A DNA stretch of 64,000 bases. Origin: Deltaproteobacteria bacterium. GTDB lineage: Bacteria; Myxococcota; Myxococcia; SLRQ01. The notes under the pieces are model-generated. The model worked only from the letters and a program-made list of their open reading frames with translations. It ran no database searches and was not told the DNA's origin. The DNA lies in contig SLRQ01000033.1 of NCBI GenBank assembly GCA_007130885.1, positions 18,311-82,310 on the forward strand, written 5' to 3'. Of this stretch, positions 32,686 to 42,700 are shown in pieces (within the stretch, counting starts at the first letter, position 1; every line of letters starts with the position of its first letter). Made by a program: the position numbers and the translations under genes.

Positions 32686-33432
32686 ATGGCGATTATTGAG
32701 GTGAAGGAGTGGAGTGTCGGTTATGGCGATACAGAGGTGTTGAAGGACATTAGCCTTAGCGTACCCGCCCGAAGAATATCCGCTCTTATTGGACCGTCAG
32801 GTTGCGGAAAGACAACCTTGTTGAAGTCCATGAATCGCCTGCTGGAAGAAGATATCGGCGCATACAGCGAAGGTGAAATTGTTTTCAATGGGCGGAATAT
32901 CGCAGACATTCCCTGCCATACTCTACGACGCAGGATAGGAATTGTCTTTCAAACTCCACTGCCTTTTCCGTTTTCGGTTGAGAAGAACATGCTATATGCG
33001 CTGAACTTTCATTATTCGCTTGGTAAGGAAGAGAGAAGAGCGCTAATTGTTGAGAAGCTTAAGGCCGCGGGGTTATATGACGAAGTCAAGTACCGCATGC
33101 GGCTTGCGGCGAAAAAGCTTTCCGGCGGCCAGCAGCAGAGGCTTTGCATAGCTCGGTCGCTTACGCTCGACCCGGAGGTGATTTTGCTGGATGAGCCCTG
33201 CTCATCTCTTGACCCCCGCTCTACCGCCCGAGTCGAGGAGACTCTAAGAAGGCTGTCGGAGGACATAACAGTCATAATCGTCACCCACAACCTCGCCCAG
33301 GCAAGGCGGATTGCCGATTATGCCTTTTTTCTTTGCGATGGACGTTTGGTGGAGGCAGGAGAGGCGGCGAGGCTGTTTGAGAATCCGCAGCAAGAGGAGA
33401 CGAGGCGGTATCTGGCCGGTCATATCGGCTAG
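32686..33432 (+). CDS. pstB: Phosphate ABC transporter ATPase PstB
   Basis: A 248-residue ATPase with Walker A 'GPSGCGKTT', signature 'LSGGQQQR', Walker B 'EVILLDEP' and the H-loop 'IIVTHN'. 'IVFQTPLPFPFSVEKNMLYAL' is the Q-loop of the PstB subgroup. It energises the importer in the cytoplasm. The ATG at 32686 is preceded by GGAGGGAGG. No phoU, phoB or phoR follows in the window, unusual for a complete pst operon. Confidence 0.94.
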   Translation: MAIIEVKEWSVGYGDTEVLKDISLSVPARRISALIGPSGCGKTTLLKSMNRLLEEDIGAYSEGEIVFNGRNIADIPCHTLRRRIGIVFQTPLPFPFSVEKNMLYALNFHYSLGKEERRALIVEKLKAAGLYDEVKYRMRLAAKKLSGGQQQRLCIARSLTLDPEVILLDEPCSSLDPRSTARVEETLRRLSEDITVIIVTHNLAQARRIADYAFFLCDGRLVEAGEAARLFENPQQEETRRYLAGHIG

Positions 33433-33809
33433 TGATGGAGCCTGCGCCTTGCAGCATTGACGAGGAGGAGCTTCAGGAGGCGCACCTCTGGCACTGAATG
33501 GTGCATTATTCAGTGTGGGAGAGGAACTCCGCCACCGGCTGTTAGGCAGTTCTGCGACCCGCGCTTCAACCCGCTTCCAGGTGGACTTGAGCGGTTATGC
33601 GGCATGGTCCAGGAGGGCAAGGCCGAGCGAGCCATAGAGAGCATTCGCGGCATGCTTTCTCCAAAAGGCACGGTCGTCCGCGACGGCCGAGGCGGTTGGG
33701 CGGGAGATGCACATCCGTTCGGATGATGGCGCCATGACCGGTTGAGCAGCTTCAGGGGCAGCTTCAGGGGGTTCGCAAAGCGAATGGTTTAGCGTAAACT
33801 AAACTCGGC
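33433..33809. other. 377-bp intergenic region between pstB and the deiminase gene
   Basis: A plus-strand frame from 33457 to 33726 (89 residues) is open, but it shows no known family and its composition is irregular, so I do not call it as a gene. Near the right end a direct repeat (AGCTTCAGGGGC twice, about 33750-33775) and a small inverted repeat GTTTAGCGTAAAC (about 33788-33800) lie just before the ATG at 33810. The inverted repeat may be an operator or part of the promoter. Confidence 0.4.
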
Positions 33810-36800
33810 ATGTCTGTCGGTTTTGCTTCCAGAGTCTATCGTCTCATCTATTCGATAGTGAAATCCTCGGGACTCGTCCATGTGCTGGTCGTACCCGTTG
33901 CGATCTCGCTGATTGCGGCGGGTTGTGGAGAGGTAGTATCTTCTACCGGCCAAGAGCCACCAACAGCCTCGTTTACCGTCAACCGCGACGCGAATGAGAC
34001 ACTCCTGACCGTGACGGTGGACGCGACGGAATCCGCCGACCCGAACAGGCCGGCGCAGGACCTGCAGTTCCGCTGGGACTGGGAGGACGATGGCGAGTGG
34101 GACACGTCGTGGTCCTCCAATCCCGTGCGCGAGCACGTCTTCAACGCGGCGGGCGAGTACACCATCCGGCTCGAGGTGAGAAACGAGTCGGGGTTGACCG
34201 CGTCGACCACACGCAACGTCGAGGTGTCAGGCTCCGCCGGTACCACGACCGCGCCTGTCGCCTCTTTCACCGTCGTCCCGGACGCCGGCGAGGCGCCCCT
34301 GGAGATCGGCGTGGACGCCTCCGGCTCCCACGACCCCAACTCTCCCCCTCAAGCGCTGCAATACCGATGGGACTGGGAGGACGACGGCGAGTGGGACACG
34401 TCGTGGTCCTCCAATCCCGCGGGTGACCACGTCTTCAACGCGGCGGGCCGGTACACCATACGGCTGCAGGTGCGCAACGAGGCGGGGCTGATGGCGGAGA
34501 CCACTCGCGCCGTCAGCGCCTACGATCCTCCCGTAGCCTCTTTCACCGTCGCTCCGGAGGACGGCGGGGCGCCCCTCGAGATCAGCGTGGACGCCTCCGG
34601 CTCCCACGACCCCAACTCTCCTCCGCAAGCGCTGCAATACCGATGGGACTGGGAGGACGACGGCGAGTGGGACACGTCGTGGTCCTCCAATTCCGCGGGC
34701 GAACATGTCTTCAACGTAGCGGGCGAGTACACCATCCGGCTGCAGGTGCGCAACGAGGCCGAGCTGGTCGCGGAGACCACTCGCGCCGTCAGCGCCTACG
34801 ATCCCCCGGTTGCCTATTTCTCCGTCGTCCCGGAGGACGGCGAGGCGCCCCTGGAAATCAGCGTGGACGCCTCCGGCTCCCACGACCCCAACTCTCCCCC
34901 TCAAGCGCTGCAATACCGATGGGACTGGGAGGACGACGGCACGTGGGACACGTCGTGGTCTTCCAATCCCGCGGCCGATCACGTCTTCGACGTAGCGGGC
35001 CAGTACACCATCCGGCTGCAGGTGCGCAACGAGACCGGGCTGATCGCAAAGACCACTCGCGCCGTCAGCGCCTACGGTCCCCCCGTCGCCTCTTTCACCG
35101 TCGTCCCGGACGCCGGCGAGGCGCCTCTCGAGATCAGCGTGGACGCCGCTGCTTCCCACGATCCCAACTCTCCTTCGCAAACGCTGCAATACCGATGGGA
35201 CTGGGAGGACGACGGCGAGTGGGACACGTCGTGGTCCTCCAGTTCCGTGGGCGACCACGTCTTCAACGCGGCGGGCCAGTACACCATCCGTGTGCAGGTG
35301 CGCAACGAAGCACTCCTGACCGACACGACAACCCGGATTGTCCATGTGTTCCCGGACATTCAGGACGTCCGCGTGCACGTGGACGCTGATCGTGACGGCA
35401 CCGTCTCTCTCGACCCCGCCGAAGCCGACTACCAGGAGCGCATGACCTGGAATCAGACCTACGGCGCGGTCTTCCTCTATAACGACGATGACGACGACGA
35501 CGACGGCGTACGCGACTTCCGCACCACCCAGGTGGGCTCCCACGCCGACGCCTTGGACCTCGCGCCCATCGTCCTGACGCGGATCGCTTCGCCTCCCCCC
35601 GGGGCGACCGTGACCCTCTCGGTCTCACCGTCAAACGCGCGCCTGAGGGTGCGGATTCACCGAGATCTCGGCGACGACTCCTGGACTCGCGTCTTCGGCA
35701 ACGCGGACCCCGACGACACGTCCGATCCCCACAACTGGACGTTTCCCGCAACGGAACTGGAGGAGGGCGACATCTTCCTCGGAATCGAGGGACTGTCTCA
35801 ACGGACCAGTGGTTGGGGCTCCGTTAGCGCGTGGAACGGCGAAGCCATAGTCTCCGTCTCTCTCCACGATTCCGGTGGCACGCTCCTCTCGGAGGACTCG
35901 GCGCGCCTGCGCGTCGCGCCCATCATCTTCACCTCCCACGTGGACCAGGCACTCCTGCTGCGCTACGCGCGCATCACCTCCGGCTCAAACAACAACAACA
36001 CGTTTCACGACCAGTGCTCCGCCGCCGCTTCATCCATCGACCTGCCCATCGCCCTGACCTACATGGGGGACCGCTGGTTCCAGGACTTCATGACGCAGGG
36101 ATATCAGTCTATCCAACGCTCCACGGGCACCTATCTGCACCGCGACACCCTGTTGGCGCACCGTCGTCGCGGTGATGCCGCATGGAACTGGGTGATAAAC
36201 AACATGCTTCGCCCCGACTTCGGCCTCAACTGGCCGGGGAACGCCACCTCGTCGAGTACGTTCAACTCGCACGGCAATCTCGAGATCGCTCCTCCGGTGA
36301 CCGGGTTTCCCCTCGGTCGGATCATGATCGGCGGAGGCACGAGCACCGCTCTTTTGGGCACTTCCACGATTAGCGGCTACATGGACGCGGCGCACCGCGC
36401 TCTGCTCGACGCCCAGATCCAGAGTCCGTACCTGCAGTACTCAACCGAATGGCTCGTCGTCGGCCACGTCGACGAGTTCTCAATCATCATTCCGGCCCCC
36501 AACACCCCCCGGGGCTGGGTCTTCGGGCTGGCCTCGCCGGACCTGGCTCGCTCCATCCTCGAGAGCGTCCCGCCGAGCACCACCGTGATGACCGGACGTA
36601 GCGGGTATCAGACGACCGCCGGAGCGATCCTCTCGGACTCGTCGCTGATGCAGTATAACGATGCAGTACAGGCACGCATCGACTCGGTGCGTAACGTCCT
36701 CGCCGACGGCCTCGATCTCGACCCGGCCAACTATCCCGACGGCGATTTCGTGGAGCTGCCTGGACTCTACGAGAACCACTCCGGCGCCCCTTCCCACCGC

Positions 36801-37082
36801 GCCAGCGCATATCATCCCGGAACGATCAACCTCATGCCCACCCCGCACCCGTCCGGTGTGCTGCTCTTTGCCGCAGACCCCGAGGGACCCTATGTCGACG
36901 GATACGACCAGTGGAAGGTGAACATGGAGAACACCTTCTCAACCTTGGGCGCTGACTGGGCCTGGATTGATGCCTTTTGGTCCTACCACGTTCTCATGGG
37001 CGCGGTGCACTGCGGGCAAGAGGTCAAGCGCGTTCCTCCCACCTTGAATTGGTGGCAGTACGATTCCTCGCTGACTGACTAG
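33810..37082 (+). CDS. Surface lipoprotein: five PKD domains fused to a protein-arginine deiminase catalytic domain
   Basis: A 1,090-residue lipoprotein (leader 'VVPVAISLIAAGC' near residue 33). Residues about 48-515 are five PKD domains, each with 'RWDWEDDGEWDTSW' and 'HVFNAAG.YTIRL'. Residues about 515-700 match the PAD middle domain, with the Ca-binding stretch 'VHVDADRDGTVSLDP' and 'LYNDDDDDDDGVRD'. Residues about 700-1090 form the catalytic domain with all four PAD catalytic positions: D759 in 'GDRWFQD', H886 and D888 in 'GHVDEF', and C1068 in 'GAVHCG'. PADs convert peptidyl-arginine to citrulline in a Ca2+-dependent reaction. The human motif WIQDEMEF is here WFQDFMTQ, so two glutamates near the catalytic Asp are replaced. 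It is followed by a secreted HEAT-like gene 54 bases away. The family is known in vertebrates and some bacteria; this fused architecture is what stands out. Confidence 0.88.
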   Translation: MSVGFASRVYRLIYSIVKSSGLVHVLVVPVAISLIAAGCGEVVSSTGQEPPTASFTVNRDANETLLTVTVDATESADPNRPAQDLQFRWDWEDDGEWDTSWSSNPVREHVFNAAGEYTIRLEVRNESGLTASTTRNVEVSGSAGTTTAPVASFTVVPDAGEAPLEIGVDASGSHDPNSPPQALQYRWDWEDDGEWDTSWSSNPAGDHVFNAAGRYTIRLQVRNEAGLMAETTRAVSAYDPPVASFTVAPEDGGAPLEISVDASGSHDPNSPPQALQYRWDWEDDGEWDTSWSSNSAGEHVFNVAGEYTIRLQVRNEAELVAETTRAVSAYDPPVAYFSVVPEDGEAPLEISVDASGSHDPNSPPQALQYRWDWEDDGTWDTSWSSNPAADHVFDVAGQYTIRLQVRNETGLIAKTTRAVSAYGPPVASFTVVPDAGEAPLEISVDAAASHDPNSPSQTLQYRWDWEDDGEWDTSWSSSSVGDHVFNAAGQYTIRVQVRNEALLTDTTTRIVHVFPDIQDVRVHVDADRDGTVSLDPAEADYQERMTWNQTYGAVFLYNDDDDDDDGVRDFRTTQVGSHADALDLAPIVLTRIASPPPGATVTLSVSPSNARLRVRIHRDLGDDSWTRVFGNADPDDTSDPHNWTFPATELEEGDIFLGIEGLSQRTSGWGSVSAWNGEAIVSVSLHDSGGTLLSEDSARLRVAPIIFTSHVDQALLLRYARITSGSNNNNTFHDQCSAAASSIDLPIALTYMGDRWFQDFMTQGYQSIQRSTGTYLHRDTLLAHRRRGDAAWNWVINNMLRPDFGLNWPGNATSSSTFNSHGNLEIAPPVTGFPLGRIMIGGGTSTALLGTSTISGYMDAAHRALLDAQIQSPYLQYSTEWLVVGHVDEFSIIIPAPNTPRGWVFGLASPDLARSILESVPPSTTVMTGRSGYQTTAGAILSDSSLMQYNDAVQARIDSVRNVLADGLDLDPANYPDGDFVELPGLYENHSGAPSHRASAYHPGTINLMPTPHPSGVLLFAADPEGPYVDGYDQWKVNMENTFSTLGADWAWIDAFWSYHVLMGAVHCGQEVKRVPPTLNWWQYDSSLTD
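34260..35363. repeat. 276-bp tandem DNA repeat coding PKD domains 2-5
   Basis: Four units of exactly 276 bases (92 codons) begin at 34260, 34536, 34812 and 35088. They are highly similar even at synonymous sites, for example the shared GGGACTGGGAGGACGACGGC stretch. Domain 1, just before 34260, is clearly more diverged. This indicates recent duplication of one domain unit. Confidence 0.85.
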
Positions 37083-37136
37083 ACTTCCAAGACCGTAATC
37101 CAAATACGAAAACTCACAAACCGCAAGTCGCAAGCC

Positions 37137-38255
37137 ATGAGCCCAACGCCGAAATTCGCCCCGGTTGTCGCCGCGGTCGCTCTTCTCTTCGCCGCGCCCG
37201 CGTGGGCGGACACCGCCACTCTCGACGACGCCCTCGACAACATGGCGGCGTCCACCGCCAAGGAGTACCGCGCTGCGCGCGGCCAAGCCCTTGGGCTCGC
37301 CTCGGCCAACCGTGATCACCTCTCCGCTCTTGCCGCCCCGGAGAGTTGGACCCGGGAGAACTGGCCCCAAGCTCTCTCAGCCGCAGCGCTCCTGGCACAC
37401 CTGGACGACCCGGAGGCCGTCGCGTTCATCCGTGAGATCCCAGGCATGGACCCGGACATGTACCTCCGGAAGCGCGTCCCCGGACCAAACGCCTACCGCG
37501 CCTTGCGCCGCTTCGGCGAGCGCGCCGTCGTACCCCTCCTCGAAGCCCAAGTTAAGTCCCCGGACGATTTCCCCTTCACAACAGCCGCATCCCACCCGCG
37601 ACTGGACAAGGAGCAAATCCCTGTTCTGCGCGCTCAGGAACGGCGAGCCCTTCTCCAGGGCCTGATCCGCCTACTCGGCCAAAACTTCGGCGACGTGCGC
37701 GGCATCCCCTTCCTTCTCGACGTCCTGGAGTCCGGCGAACACGACGATGCCCTTCGCATGGAGGCTGCCGCGTCGTTGGGCGGAATAGGGACACCCGAGA
37801 GCGAGGCCGTGCTCACAACCCTTCTGTCCTCCTCGGGGACCCCCGGGTTCCTGCGCCACGGGGCCGCCCTGGGCCTTGCGCGCGTTCCGACCCAGGAAGC
37901 TCAGAGCGCCCTGGTCGCGCGCCTTGGAGTCGAGACCGATGACGAAGTGCGTCGCGGGATCATAGTCTCCTTGGGAGTGCACGCCTCCCCCGCCGGGTGG
38001 GCTGCGCGCGGCGAGGAGTTCGCGCGTCGCGGCGCAACGGTGCGAGATGCCGCGGGGGTCCTGTTAGTCGAGATCTTCGCCGAAGCGCCCAACGAGCCGG
38101 AGCGCGCCGCCGCCGCCCAGGCCCTCGCCACCTGCTATCCGGAGAGCGCTTTGCCCGGTCTCACGGCCGTTCGCGAAGACACCCGGCGTCCCGCCGACCT
38201 GCGCGAGGCTGCCGCCGACCTCCTTGCGGTCCTCGATCACCGCCTGGCCCGCTGA
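37137..38255 (+). CDS. Secreted HEAT-repeat-like protein
   Basis: A 372-residue protein with a cleavable signal peptide ('VVAAVALLFAAPAWA') and at least four HEAT/PBS-lyase-type helical repeats, seen in 'DALRMEAAASLGGIGTPESE', 'LRHGAALGLARVPTQEAQ' and 'DEVRRGIIVSLGVHASP'. Such repeats form scaffolds for protein binding. It lies 54 bases downstream of the deiminase gene on the same strand, so it may be an exported partner or inhibitor of it. No catalytic motif is visible. The 164 bases after it, up to the convergent lipoprotein gene, show no clear terminator. Confidence 0.7.
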   Translation: MSPTPKFAPVVAAVALLFAAPAWADTATLDDALDNMAASTAKEYRAARGQALGLASANRDHLSALAAPESWTRENWPQALSAAALLAHLDDPEAVAFIREIPGMDPDMYLRKRVPGPNAYRALRRFGERAVVPLLEAQVKSPDDFPFTTAASHPRLDKEQIPVLRAQERRALLQGLIRLLGQNFGDVRGIPFLLDVLESGEHDDALRMEAAASLGGIGTPESEAVLTTLLSSSGTPGFLRHGAALGLARVPTQEAQSALVARLGVETDDEVRRGIIVSLGVHASPAGWAARGEEFARRGATVRDAAGVLLVEIFAEAPNEPERAAAAQALATCYPESALPGLTAVREDTRRPADLREAAADLLAVLDHRLAR

Positions 38256-38419
38256 CCTCATGGCGTTCTGCACGAAAAGTCGAGAGCCCCATTCCGGCAC
38301 GTGAGCGTGAGGGCGCTATCCTCGCCGGATGCCACCTAACTTACTACAATTCCTGGTCCTTACCGCCGCCGGCCTGGCGAAGGGAGTCGGGGCCGATCGC
38401 CACCATTCGAACTCGAAGC

Positions 38420-39784
38420 TCACGGTCGCGGCAGCTCGATACGCCAAACACGAACCTCGGGTGAGCTGTCCTTTGGGCTTACCTGCGCGGCCACTACGAG
38501 ATCGCCGCCGGGCAGCAATGCCGCGCCCATCGGGGCGCTCCCACTCTGCCGCAGGTCTACATCGGGTGCCGCTGCTCCAAGGCGGTTCAGATCCTCATCG
38601 TATAGAGACACCCTTGGTCCGAAGGTGCTCTCCCGCCATGTCACCCAGGCGCGACCATCGCCGGTCCCACGCACGACGGGATGCTCGGAGTGGTCGGTCA
38701 TACCGTAGGTCTGGGAGACATTGATGTAATCTTCCCCCAGCTCCGGAACGCCATCATCGTCGATGAGCAAAGAAGTCATGAACACATCGAACACCATCCC
38801 TCCGGACGGGGCGTGCCAAGTTACGACACCTTTCCTCGGCTCCAAACGGTGGATCTCTATCCAGCTCGTATTGCTCTCGAACGGCATCGGGGAAGTGCCG
38901 TCGTCGACTGGACCGAACCAATTGCCCCAATGACTGTCGTTCCCCGGCATCGTCATCGCAAGTATCCACTGCAATGCCGGCTCGAAATCTTCGCCCTCGG
39001 ACAAGTTTTCAGCCCGGCTTTTCGCCGCCAGCACCATGGGTTTTTCCGGCGTGGAGAGGGGATGATCGGTGAGATCGAAAATCGTCGGAGACTCCCCATG
39101 GCTTATCCGATGATATGAAGGGTGTGTAGCAAGCCTCATCCCGAGCGAGGGAAGGCCGACCGGCCCTGCCTCGGGCCGAGGTACGGGCAGCAAAATGAAG
39201 TCGGCGCGGGAATCCTGCTCCACCGCTCCGGAGATTTCCCTCAAGTGGGAGTGGAGGAACGCGGCCGGTCCGGCTCCGGTCCAGTAAAGCGAGATTCCCC
39301 TCTCGGTTCTAGATAGGCCCCACTCCTCCTGATCATCGATCAGCTCGAAGGGCGGCGCTTGAAGCTCACCGTCATTCAGCCAGGCGCAAAAGGTCACGTC
39401 GCCGCCAAGCGTTGCATCATAACGCTGAAACAGGACGACGGCCTCCTCGTCATTGGGCGAAGCGGTGATCCGTCCGCCTTCGCCTTCGCCGAGGTCCACC
39501 ACCACCGCCTGTCCGCCCGGATCGACGATTACCTCCGAGCGGCCTTCTCTTTCAAGGGCGAGCAGCACCACGCCACCAGCGGTAACCGACACATCAGGAG
39601 CGCGGCCGCCCTCGAATGCCGCCAGCTCCTCGGCCGGCCAACTCAACGCCTCGGTCGCTCCATTGCCATCGTCTCCCTCACCGCCGTCGTTACCGCCGGC
39701 GGGCGCTTCGGAGCAGCCGGCACCAAAGGCCGACATGAAGCCGAGCAACAACCACACATGGACATCGTATCTTGGAACCATCAC
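38420..39784 (-). CDS. Lipoprotein of unknown function, coupled to the RHS gene
   Basis: A 454-residue lipoprotein (leader 'WLLLGFMSAFGAGC') with a Gly/Asp-rich linker ('GGNDGGEGDDGNGATEA'), then a beta-rich domain that may be a propeller, judged from alternating short hydrophobic and Gly/Asp stretches. Its ATG overlaps the stop of the large RHS gene upstream (ATGA), so it is translationally coupled to it. It could be an accessory or immunity protein of the RHS lipoprotein, but no family was recognised. Confidence 0.65.
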   Translation of the reverse strand: MMVPRYDVHVWLLLGFMSAFGAGCSEAPAGGNDGGEGDDGNGATEALSWPAEELAAFEGGRAPDVSVTAGGVVLLALEREGRSEVIVDPGGQAVVVDLGEGEGGRITASPNDEEAVVLFQRYDATLGGDVTFCAWLNDGELQAPPFELIDDQEEWGLSRTERGISLYWTGAGPAAFLHSHLREISGAVEQDSRADFILLPVPRPEAGPVGLPSLGMRLATHPSYHRISHGESPTIFDLTDHPLSTPEKPMVLAAKSRAENLSEGEDFEPALQWILAMTMPGNDSHWGNWFGPVDDGTSPMPFESNTSWIEIHRLEPRKGVVTWHAPSGGMVFDVFMTSLLIDDDGVPELGEDYINVSQTYGMTDHSEHPVVRGTGDGRAWVTWRESTFGPRVSLYDEDLNRLGAAAPDVDLRQSGSAPMGAALLPGGDLVVAAQVSPKDSSPEVRVWRIELPRP

Positions 39785-42700
39785 TCATCCTCCGTCGGAT
39801 AGGAGCCGCCACCGGAGTCGTCCATGATGCTTTCGGCGGCATCCTTCACGGCGCTGGCGGCATCCAACGCGTTGTTTGCCGGATCTATGATGGCCCGCGA
39901 TGCTTTCACCGTGCAATCGACCGCGGTCTGTCCCGCGCGGCGAGAGGCTTGGTCCAATCTGGAATGAGCTTTCTCGGCCGACTCCAGCGCGCCATCGTCA
40001 TTCCAGACATCATCCGTCATGCTCTCATAGCTCTTCCGCGCGTTGCGAACCTCGTCGCTCTGAGTAACCTTGCGTATCTCGTTGAAGACATATGTGCCTA
40101 CCGCCGCCGCGCCCACGGCGGCCCAGAACAAGGCGCGTCCCGATGGATCCTGAGCTATTACCGGGTTGCCCGCCGCGTAGTCGTACAGGGCCGGAGCCGC
40201 GTCCAGCCCAACGGGATCCGGAGAGAGAAAAGCTCCCACCACAGGGTCATAGTACCGGGCGCCCGCATAGTAGAGCCCCGTCTCCTCGTCGTAGGGCATG
40301 CCATGAAAGCCAACGGGCGGTCCGGACGGTGCCGGTCCGCCGATACGCTGGCCGAAGCATCCCTCCTCCAGAAGCGTCAGCTCTCCATTCTCGTCCGAAA
40401 CACCGATCACTCGATCGAGGGGATCGAGGTGCGTATACCTTCGGCGCCCATCATCGGCCACAGCCATTCTCCAAGCAGCGGCGGGTGGTACATGGAAGAG
40501 GTGCCACTCCGTCCCGTCAGGCTCGACGATGCGCGAGGGACGTTCGCTCTCGGGAAGGTAACCGTAGTGCCAGGTTCCCTCGGACGTCGTTCGTGTGATG
40601 CGACGTCCCGAAGCATCGTACTGATAAGAGGCTATTTCGGCCTCTTCGCCTTCCGGTCCATGACTGACCGTCTCGAGGTAGCCCCCTGGACCATAGGTGT
40701 AGACCGTGCGATCGGAAGCATCATCGATGTCGACTCGAAGGACACGCCTGCCCAGCAAATCGTGTTCGTAGTCGTACAGTCCGTCGTTTTTGAGGCGGCC
40801 TTCCGAGTCGCGTTCATAGCTGCGTTCGCCGTCGCTCGCGCGCCCGTCGGCCATGTCGTAGGAGTACTCCTCTTCCGTGTCGCTACAGCCTACCAGCCGG
40901 CCGTGCTCGTCGTAGGCGTACTCTCGCAGCGTATCGTTCACCGAGTAGCTGGAAGGCCAATCGCCCTCCCAGGTCCAGGAGAGAACGGTGACGCCAGACG
41001 GCGTCACTTCTTCCTGTCGGATCATGCGTCCGAAGGGATCGCGCTCGATAGTCGTTTTGGTGCCGTTGCCGCGTTCGATGCCCATTACTCGTCTCGACAA
41101 GTCGCGCTCTATCGAGAGTGCCTCCTCGGTGCCACCGCCGCCGGCGCGAAGAGTAACGACTTCGACTCGATCGTCGAAGCCGCGGGATACCTCGTAGACG
41201 CTTGCGCCGGAAAGTTCTTGGGTCTCACGATTGCTCACACGGCCGCGCCTCATGGAGAAGCCCGCCTCCGCCGGCAGCCCACTTTTCGAGATCAGCGTCA
41301 GATCGCTCCAACCGAAGCCCGGCGTGAACTCGCGAACCTCACGGGTCAAGGCGCCTTCCAGCTCTACTATCCTCTGATTCTCGTCATAGATGAATGACGC
41401 CCAGCTTCCGTAGGAAGGGCCATACCACCTGCGCTCCTCGAGCCGGCCTGTGTCGCCATATGCGAACTCTTCGTGGCTGCCGTCGGCAAGCGACCGCTCG
41501 ATCACGCGTCCTTCTTCGTCATAGGTCTCCGCGGTTCTGCCGCGCGCCGGCTCGTGGGACTCCAAAATCCGCCATCCGGGAGCCCACGAGTATCTCCAGG
41601 TGCGGCCCTCACCGTCCGTAGCCTCCAGAACCGGTGAGGTCGGGATCGGCGAGCCTCCTTGTGTCCAAGAAGCGGTGGACGCCCGTGTAATGCGTACCGT
41701 GTGACCGTCCTGCGGGTCACCGATTGTAACCTCCGTGGGTTCACCCCAGTCGTCGTATTTGGTGCGAACCACCTTCCCGGACGGCTCCGTGATCTTGACC
41801 GGTCTGCCCACCGCGTCTCTCTCGATCTCGGTTGTGAGCGCGATCGACGGATCTTCGGGGTCTCGAGTCTGCATTCTGGTCATATTGCCGCGGGAGTCAT
41901 AGGTAACAGCGGACACTCTACCCTCCTGATCCCTGACGGTTTTTGCGAGTCCACGCGCCGCACCGGTCACCACGCTCTCGCTCCTGAGAACGCCTCCGTT
42001 CGGATCGGTGCGAGCTTCCAGAAAGCCATTTGAATCGTAACGAAACCGCGTCACCTGGTGTTTGTGGTCCCTGCGTTCGACTAGTCTCTCTTCGAGATAA
42101 GGGTTTCCCGCGGCGTCGGAGCCGACACGCGCGTAGCTGTAGGACCATCCTCTTCCCGTGGCCTCGTTGACCACGTTGACCAAGCGGCCTACTTCGTCCC
42201 GGGACAGGCGCAATGAGCCTCCGTCCGGCAAGGTAACTCTAAGAAGTCTGCCGAAATCATCCGTTTCCAGCTCGGTCTCGTCACCGGAAGGGTCCTCGAC
42301 TAGGACGCCTGTAGTCCCGACCGTCACCCTTGCTGTCTCCCCGGACCGCGTGGGCACATCGGCCCTGGGAATATGCGCCGGAACGTCCCGGGCCACTCCG
42401 AGAGCATCGAACCGACCCTCCGGCACTTTTACTTCGTCTTCGGCCGAGCCGATCTCGATCCGAGTGCCGCCCGGTCTCGTAATAGCGATTAGCTTTCGAG
42501 CATCCCATTCGAAGTCCCAAACATCGGCGTTGCCTTCCGGACCAGGTGCTCTCTTGCGCGTAAGCATTCCGTCATCGTCGTGCTCCACCTGTATCCGAGC
42601 GCCGCACGGCAGCTCGAACGCATCCTCCCCCGTCTTCCTTCGCCGCACGGTACGCCCCGCCGCGTCGATGACTCTGTCGAGCATACCATCGGTATCGTAT

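Noticed and set aside
34227..35543. A 438-residue minus-strand frame over the PKD repeats
   Set aside because: It mirrors the PKD repeats; its Gly/Val/Arg repeats show no family and the plus-strand gene is clearly coding.
39772..41397. A 541-residue plus-strand frame inside the RHS gene
   Set aside because: It is a shadow of the GC-rich RHS coding sequence. No family features or start signals are seen.
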